NCBI GenBank assembly: GCA_050246875.1
Contig: JBFWVF010000006.1
Location: 1 to 64,000 of the forward strand
Source of the DNA: SHWB01 sp050246875
Lineage (GTDB): Bacteria; Pseudomonadota; Alphaproteobacteria; UBA6615
Length of the DNA: 64,000 nt
Direction: 5' to 3'
Shown: positions 31,801-40,800 of the stretch, in pieces
Numbering within the stretch: the first letter of the stretch is position 1
How the letters are laid out: the number at the start of each line of letters is the position of its first letter
Translations under genes and position numbers: made by a program
Notes under the pieces: generated by a model
What the model was told of the DNA's origin: nothing
The model's input: the letters and a program-made list of their open reading frames with translations, nothing else
Database searches by the model: none

Positions 31801-34800
31801 ACGACGAAGGCGTCCTCCACCGTCTCGCCGGCGGCGAGCGCCTGCACATGGGACGCGCCGTTGTCGAGGGTGTAGGTCCAGGCGCCGCTGGCGTCGACCA
31901 CCAGCTCGCCGAAGGCGCCGTTGCCGCCGCCGCTCCAGGTCAACTCCGCGTTCGCGTCCGGATCGGTCGCCGAAAGCTGGCCGGTGACGACGGTCGCGTC
32001 GTCCTCGATCGCGTCGCCCGCCCCGTCGCCGTCGGAGACCGGCGCATGGTTGATGCCGGCGACGGTGATGCTGACGCTCGCCGTCGAGGTGGCGCCGAAC
32101 TCGTCGGTGACGGTGTACTCGAAGCTGTCGGCGATCTCCTCGCCCGGCGCCAGCGCCAGGATGGCGGCGACGCCGTCGCCGTCGTAGTGGACCGTGCCGT
32201 CGGGGTTGAGGGTCAGCGTGGCGCCGAGGGCGCTGGTCGCGGCGAGGCCGGTGACGGTGAGCGCCGCGCCGTTGTCGACGTCGCTGTCGTTGGCCAGCAC
32301 GTCGATGTCGGACTGGTAGTCCGTCGGCACGCCGCGGCCGATCGCGAGGTTGTCGAAGAAGAAGTAGTTGTACTCGTAGGAATAGGAATTGAAGGCGCTG
32401 ATCCGCACCGTATCGATGTCGGCGAACTCCGGCCCGAAGGTCACCGTGGTCGTCGTGGCGCCCCAGCTATCGGTGTACGGAACGACGGCCGTCGTGCTGC
32501 CGACGACGTTGCCGTCGCGATAGGCGGTGAACTCGAGCGTGTCGGGATAGTAGTAGTACGGGTAGTAGCCGAGATCGAGCGAGGTGACGGTGAAGTCGGC
32601 GCCGTCGATGCGCGAGATCAGCGGCTGGTAGGAGCCGTAGTAGCCGACCGGGCCCTGCAGGTAGCCGCCGCCGGTGTCGACGGAGTTGCCATACGGCGTG
32701 AACTGGAAGCCGGCGTAGTTGGCGTAGAGGTGGTTGGGGTCGAACTGGCTGCTGTCGTCGAAGGTCAGCGGGAATGCCAGCACGCCGACACCGCCGACCG
32801 TGGCGGCGTCGTCCGCCGCCACCGGCGCGTCGTTGTCGCCGGTGACGGTGACCGCGACGTCCTGCGTGACATGCGCGCCGAACTCGTCGGTTACGGTAAC
32901 GTTGAAGGCTTCGCCGACGGTCTGGCCCTCGGCCAGCGCCTGCACATGGGCCGCGCCGTTGTCGAGCGTGTAGGTCCAGGCGCCGCCGTCGGAGAGCGCC
33001 AGCGTGCCGTAGGCGCCGGCGCCGCCGCCGCTCCAGGTCAGCACCGCGCCGTTGTCGACGTCGTCGGCGAGGAGCTGGCCTGTCGCCTCGGCGCCGCCGT
33101 CCTCCTCGACGCTGCCCTCGGCCTCGCCGCCAGCGAGGACCGGCGCGTCGTTGAGGCCGACCAGCTCGACCGTCACGGTCGCCGTGTCGGTGGCGCCGAA
33201 CTGGTCGGTGACGGTGTAGGCGAAGGTGTCGCTGGCCGTCTCGCCCGCGGCCAGCGCGTCGGCGCCCGCCGCCGCCGTGCCGTCGTAGTGCACGGTGCCG
33301 TCGGGGTTGATCGACAGCAAGGCGCCGAGCGCGCTCGCCGCGTCGACCGCGGCGACACTGAGCACCGCCAGCGGGTTGGGATGGGTGTCGTTGGCCAGCA
33401 CGTCGACGTCGACGACGACGTTCTGCGTCGCCGGCGCGGCGCCGAGAGTCAGGTTGTCGAAGAAGACGTACTGGCCGTCGCCGTAGTTCGCGTTCGAGAC
33501 GAGGAGGTAGTCGATCGAGGAGAAGCCGGCGCCGAACGTCACGTGCGTCGAGATCGAGGCCCAGCCGGTCGCGTCGAGGACGGTCACATCCTGCGTGCCG
33601 ACGAGGACGCCGTCATCGTAGCCGTCGAACCGCAGCGTGAAGTTGGCATAATACTCCGTTCCGACATCGATTGCGCCGAGGGCGAAATCCGCGCCGTCGA
33701 TGCGCGAGAACGCCGGCGCGTAGTAGCCGTAGTAGCCGACATAGCTAATGGCGATCCCGTATCCGAGATCGACCCAGTCGGCGCTGTAGTAGGCGCCTGG
33801 CGTAACCTGGAAGCCGCCGTAGTTCGAGTAGCCGTGATAATGGTCGACCTGCCCGTCGTCGTCGAAGGTCAGCACCACCTGCGGCGCCGAGGTGACGGCC
33901 GGCACCAGATCGTCGACCGCGACGGGCGCCTCGGCCGGCGCGTCGTCGGCGCCGTTGACGGTGACGGTGACCTGGCGGGTGTCGCTGGCGCCGTGCTCGT
34001 CGGTGACGACGACGGTGAAGCTGTCGGTGACGGCGTCGCCGCCGTCGAGGTCCTGCACCGCGGCCGACTCGTTGTCGAGCGCGTAGGTCCACTTGCCGGT
34101 GGCACCGACTGCCAGCGTGCCGAAGGTGCCGGCGCCGCCGCCGGCGACCGACCATGACAGCACCGCGCCGTTGTCGACGTCGCCGGCGAGGAGCTGGCCG
34201 GTCGCCTCCAGGATGACGGACGACGACGAGGAACTCGGCGCGCCGTCCTCCCAGGCCGTGCCCGTGTCGTCGCCGCCGGCCGCGATGACCGGGGCGTCGT
34301 TGGTGCCGGTGACTGTGACCTCGACCACCTGCGTGTCGGTTGCGCCGTGCTCGTCGGTGACGACGACGGTGAAGGTCTCGACGTGGCTCTCGCCCTGCGC
34401 CAGCGCCTGGGTGGCCGCCGCACCGTTGTCGAGGGTGTAGGTCCACAGGCCCGACGCATCGACCGACAGGCCGCCATAGACGCCGGCGCCACCGCCGGCC
34501 ACCGACCACGTCAGCACCGCGCCGTGGTCGACGTCGGTCGCCGTCAGCTGGCCCGTCGCCGCGAGGACGGTGTCCTCCTGCGCTGCGCCGGCCACCTCGC
34601 CGCCTGGCTCGAGCACGACGTAGGCGGCGCTGGCGATCGTTCCATCATTGCCGGCCGGCGAATGGTCGACGGCCGACGTGCCCACGCCTTCGTTGAACTC
34701 ATAGGCCAGAAGCGCCGTGGCATAGCTTGCCGGCGGCGTGCCTGCTGCACTGGCCGCGATGGCGGACGCGTCGAGCACGCCGTTCCACACGCGCACATAA

Positions 34801-37800
34801 TCCACGAGGCCGTGGAAATCCTGGCCGATCACCAGATTGCCCGGCCCCTGATAAGCCGCGATGCCGGCGTTGTCGGCCGTCACCTGCACGCCATTGCGAT
34901 ACAGCACGCGTGCGCCGGTCGCCGCATCGTAGCTGCCGGCCCAATGCACGAAGTTACCGATGTCGGCATTGGCCCCACCGGGCTCGTAGTAGTTCAGATC
35001 GTTGCCATGGAACGCGAAGGTGAAGTCGCCGCTGCCGTCGAACGGGCTGCGGTAGCCGATATGCAGGTGGTTGCCGCTACCGGCGAACGTCGCCGGGTCA
35101 TCGGACAGGACGACATTCGAATCGAGGCCGCTGAGGTTGGCGGTCCGGTTGACCAGAAACTCCCAGGTGAAGGAGGCGCCTGCCAGCGGCACGTCGGCCT
35201 GCGTATCGACCCGATCCGCGCTGTTCGCCCCATCGAAGGCGAGGGCGTGATTGCCGGCGGGGACCGCGATCACCGGCGCGTCGTTGGCGCCATTGACCGT
35301 GATCTCCACGGTCTGCGTGTCGGTCGCTCCGTGCTCATCGGTGACGGTGACGGTAAAGCTCTCGACGTGGCTTTCGCCGGTCGCCAGCGCCTGCACGGAA
35401 GCTGAGGCGTTGTCGAGCAAGTAGGTCCATTGGCCCGAACCGTCGACTGACAGTGCGCCGTAGACGCCGTCGCCGCCGCCGGCCACCGACCACGATAGCG
35501 TCGAACCGCTGTCGACATCCGTCGCCGCCAGTTGGCCCGTTGCCGCCAGCGTCGCATCTTCCTCGACAGTCCCGGCATCGTCGCCACCCGCGGTCACCAC
35601 CGGCGCGTCATTCCGGCCGTGGACCGTGACGTCGACCGTTTGCGTGTCGGTCGCGCCGTGCTCGTCGGTGACGACGACGGTGAAGCTCTCGACGTGGCTC
35701 TCGCCCTGCGCCAGCGCCTGCGTGGCACCCGAGTCGTTGTCGAGCGCGTAGGTCCACTTGCCGGTGGCGTCGACCGCCAGCGTGCCGAAGGTGCCGGCAC
35801 CGCCGCCGGCCACCGACCACGTCAGCGCCGCGCCGTTGTCGACGTCGCCGGCAAGGAGCTGCCCGGTCGCCTCGAGGATGACGGACGATGACGAGGAACT
35901 CGGCGCGCCGTCCTCGTATGCCGTGCCGGCATCGTCGCCACCCGCTGCGACGACGGGCGCGTCGTTGGTGCCGGTCACCGTGACGGACACGGACTGCGTG
36001 TCGCTGGCGCCGTGCTCGTCGGTGACGGTCACGGTGAAGGTCTCGGCATGGCTCTCGCCATCGGCCAGCGCCTGCACGGCGGCAGAGGCATTGTCGAGCG
36101 TGTAGGTCCACTGGCCGGTCGAATCGACAGCCAGCGCGCCGTAGGTGCCGGCGCCACCGCCGGCCACCGACCATGTCAGCACCGCGCCGTGGTCGACGTC
36201 GGTCGCCGTCAGCTGGCCCGTCGCCGCCGTTGTCGCATCTTCCTCGGCCGTACCGGCATCGCCGCCGCCCGCCGCGATGACCGGCGCGTCGTTGCGGCCG
36301 TTGACCGTGATGTCGACGGTCTGCGTATCGGTCGCGCCGTGCTCGTCGGTGACGACCACGGTGAAGCTCTCCACATGGCTCTCGCCATCGGCCAGCGCCT
36401 GCACGGCGGGCGAGGTACTGTCGATTCTGTAGCGCCACCAGCCCGCCGAAGTGATGGCCAGCGAGCCATAGCTGCCGACGCCGCCGCCGGACCAGGTCAG
36501 CACGGCGCCGTTGTCGACGTCGGATGCCGTCAGCTGGCCGGTCACGGCCAGTATAAAGTCTTCCTGGACCACGCCGGCAACGCCGCCGCCCGCCGCGATG
36601 ACCGGCGCGTCGTTGGTGCCGGTCACCGTCACATCGACGGTCTGCGTGTCGCTGGCGCCGTGCTCGTCGGTGACCACGATTGTGAACGTCTCGACATGGC
36701 TCTCGCCGGCCGCCAGCGCCTGGGTGGCAGCCGAACCGTTGTCGAGCGTGTAGGTCCACAGGCCCGACGCATCGACCGACAGCGCGCCGTAGGTGCCGGC
36801 GCCGCCGCCCTGCACCGACCACGTCAGCACCGCGCCGTTGTCGACATCCGTGGCGGTGAGCTGGCCGGTCGCCGCGAGGACGGAGTCCTCCTGCGCCGCG
36901 CCGGAATCGTCACCGCCGACCACGACCGGCGCATCGTTGACGCCCGTGACCCCCACGGAGACGGTGGCCGTGTCGGTCGCGCCGTGCTCGTCGGTGACCG
37001 TGTAGGTGAAGGTGTCGGTCGCCGTCTCGCCCTCGGCCAGCGCCTGAAGCGCCGCAGATGCCGTCGGGTCGTAGGCGATGTCGCCGCCCACCGTCTGGGC
37101 GACGGAAGCGCCGAGCACACTCGTCGCCGACACACCCGCCACCGACAGCGCGGCGCCGTGGTCGACGTCCGTGTCGTTGGCCAGCAGGTCCGCCGCCGCG
37201 ATCGTCAGCGGCGTGTCCTCGTCGGTGCCGGAGCCCGCCTCGTTGAAGGTGAGGTCGTCGATCAGCCACCAGCCGACATTGTCGATGCCGTTGCCGCTGT
37301 ACGCGCCATCGGTGACGACCACGTCGAGGCGGTCGATGCTGGCGAAGTCCAGATTCACCCACGTCATCGAACCCGTCAGGCTGACGACGAGGCTGTTGGT
37401 CACGGCGCCGTCGTCGTAGCCGTCGAAGCGGACCTGCCACGCGCCGTTCCAGTCCTGGATCGACAGGCCCTGGACGTCGATATCGCCGTCGCCGAGCCAG
37501 ATGATGCTGCTGTTCTCGCCCGCCCAGCCGTTATAGATGTTCGAGAAGTTCACCAGGATGTCGGCGGAGTTGTTGTAGTACGAGCCCGACGACTGCCAGT
37601 CGAAGCCGCCATAGCCGGTCGGCACGTCCCAACTGGTGTCGAAGCCGAGGACCGTGGTGCCACCGCCACCACCGACCACGTCGTCCGCCGCGACCGGGGC
37701 GTCGTTGGTGCCGGTGACGCTGACCGACACGCTGTGTGTCGCCGTGGCGCCGTGCTCGTCGGTGACGACCACGTCGAAGCTCTCGGCAACGGTCTCGCCC

Positions 37801-40800
37801 GCCGCCAGCGCCTGCACGTTGGCCGATGCATTGTCGATCGTGTAGGTCCACAGACCCGTCGCATCGACGGTCAGGGCGCCGTAGGTGCCGGCGCCGCCGC
37901 CGGCGACCGACCAGCCCAGTATCGCGCCGTTGTCGACGTCGCTCGCCGCGAGCTGGCCCGTCGCCATGCCGGCGAGCGGATCGTCCTCGGTCACCGCGCC
38001 GGCATCGTCGCCGCCGAGCATGACGGGCGCGTCGTTCTCGCCGGTCAGCTCGACCGTGACCGTGGCCGTGCTCGTCGCGCCGAACTCGTCCGTCACCGTG
38101 TAGCTGAAGGTATCGCTGGCCGTCTCGCCCTCTGCCAAGGCGTCGATGGCGGCGGCTGCCGTGGAATCGTAGTGCACCGTGCCATCGGGATTGAGCGACA
38201 CGGCGGCGCCCATGGTGCTCGTGGCATCCACCGCGGCGACGGACAGGACCGCGCCGTTGTCGACATCGGTGTCGTTGGCCAGCACGTCGATGTCGGCGAC
38301 GACGGCCTCGCCGCCATTGCCACCGCCAACGGCCAGGTTGTCGAAGTAGAAATAGTTGCCGTCGCTGTAAATCAGATCCCGGATGATCACCTGGTCGACA
38401 GCGGCGAAGCCGGCGCCGAAGGTGACGGTCAGCGAGGTCACGCCCCAGTCGGTGTAGTAGGGCAGCGAGGCGGACTGGCTGGCTACGAGGACGCCGTCGT
38501 TGTAGCCGAGGAATTCGAGCTGGCTGGTAGAGTAGTAGTAGCCGCCCAGGTCGACGGAGGTCAGCGCGAAGTCCGCCCCGTCGATCCGCGAAAGCGCCGG
38601 GCGATAGTTGTCGTAGTAACCGATGTAGCTGACTTCCACGCCATAGTAGGTGTCGACGTAGTCGTAGCTGTAGTAGCCGGCCGGCGTGAACTGGAAGCCG
38701 CCGTAGTTCGCATAGTACGCGTAGGGGTCGATCTGGCCGTCGTCGTCGAAGGTCAGCACCGTGCCGCCGGCGCCCGGCGAGAAGACATCGGCCACCGCCA
38801 CCGGCGCGTCGTTGGTGCCCGTGACCGTCACGGACACGGACTGCGTGGCGCTGGCGCCGTGCTCGTCGGTGACCACCACGTCGAAGGTCTCGACATGGCT
38901 CTCGCCCGCGGCCAGCGCTTGCACGTGGGCCGCGCCGTTGTCGAGCGTGTAGGTCCACTGGCCCGACGCGTCGATCGCCAGCGCGCCGTAGGTGCCGGCA
39001 CCGCCGCCCTGCACCGACCATGACAGCACGGCGCCGTTGTCGACATCCGTGGCGGCGAGCTGGCCGGTCGCGGTGAGGACGGAGTCCTCCTGCGCCGCGC
39101 CGGACGTGTCGCCGGCGACGACGACCGGGGCGTCGTTGGTGCCGGTCACGGTGACGCCGACCGTCGCCGGGCCGGAGCTGGCGCCGTGGCTGTCGGTCGC
39201 GCTGTAGGTGAAGCTCGCCGTCGCCGTCTCGCCGGCGGCGAGCGACTGGAAGCCGGCGCCCGGATCGAAGGTGACCGTGCCGTCGCCGTTGTCGGCGACG
39301 GTCCCGAAGCCCGGCGGTACGTCGGACAGGGTGTAGGTCAGGCTGGCCTGGTCGTCCTCGGGGTCGACGTCGTCGCCGGCCAGCGCGACGGTGACCGGCG
39401 CGCCGTCCTCGACCGCGGCGATGCTGACATCGGCCACGGTCGGCGGCGTGTTGTCGGTGTGGCCGAGGATGGTGACGGTGACGACCTGCGTGTCCTCGCC
39501 GCCGAGGCCGTCGGCGACGCGCACGGTGAAGGTCTCGGTCGCCGTCTCGCCGTCGTCGAGGTCGTCGAGCGCCGGCGTGCCGTTGTCGAGCGTGTAGGTC
39601 CACTGGCCGCTGGCGTCGACCGCGAAGGTGCCGTAGGCGCCAGCGCCGCCACCGTCGACCGACCAGGCCTGCGTCGCGCCGTTGTCGACGTCGCTCGCCG
39701 TGAGCTGGCCCGAGACGGCGGTACCGGCGTCGTCCTCGAGGACGCTGCCGGCATCGTCACCGCCGGCCGCGATGACCGGTGCGTCGTTGGTGCCGGTGAC
39801 GGTGATGGTGACGGTCTCGGTGTCGGAGGCGCCGTGGTTGTCGGTGACCCGGACGGTGAAGCTCTCCGTCACCGTCTCGCCGGCCGCGAGGTTCTGCACG
39901 GCGGCATTGTCGAGCGTGTAGACCCAGTTGTTGGTGTAGTAGTTGACCGGCTGCAGGGCGAAGGTGCCGTAGGCGCCCGCGCCGCCGCCATCGACGGAGA
40001 ACACCGCCGACGGCGAGTGCAGGTCGATGTCGTCCATCAGGACGGTGCCGGTGGCCGTCTGCGCGCCGTCCTCGACGACGCTGCCGGCCGTGGTCGCCGA
40101 GGTGATGACCGGCGCGTCGTTGCTGCCGCTGACGGTGATGGTGACGGTGCGGTTGCTGAAGGCGCCGAACTCGTCGGTCGCGCGCACCGTGTAGGTCTCG
40201 GTGAGGACATGGCTCGCCGAGAGCTGCTGGACGGCGAGCGCGTCGTTATCGAGCGTGTAGGTCCACACGCCCGCCGGACTGACGCTGAACGTGCCGCGCG
40301 CACTCGACACCGAGCCGATCACCGACCAGGTATGGCTGGCGCCGTGGTCGACATCGCCGACCGTGAGGGTGCCGGTCGCCGCGAGCGCGACATCCTCCTG
40401 CACCGCGCCCGTGTTGGGACCGCTGACCACAGGGCCGTCGTTCCTGCCCGTCACGGTGACGGTCACCGCCTGGCTGGCCGAGGCGCCGAACTGGTCGGTC
40501 ACCGTGGCGGTGAAGGTCTCCGTCACCACCTCGCCCTGCGCCAGAGCCTGCGCCGAGGCGTTGTTGAGCGAATAGGTCCAGCCGCCGCCGGAATTGATCG
40601 AGAAGTTGCCGTAGCTGCCGGCGGCGCTGCCCGACCAGGTGCGGGTGGCACCATTGTCGACGTCGCTCGCGGTGAGCGTGCCGCTGGTCGACAACGGGCC
40701 GTCCTCGACGACGGCGCCGTCGCTGGTGCCGCCGGTCACCACCGGGCCGTCATTGGTGCCCTCGACGGTGACGACGACGCTGCGCGTGTCGGTCGCGCCA

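Noticed and set aside
28821..34157. Very long rightward open frame opposite the adhesin gene (also 39186-43130)
   Set aside because: Antisense shadow of a highly repetitive GC-rich gene. The translations are Val/Gly/Ala/Arg-biased with no domain; the leftward frame has clear RTX and VCBS repeats.
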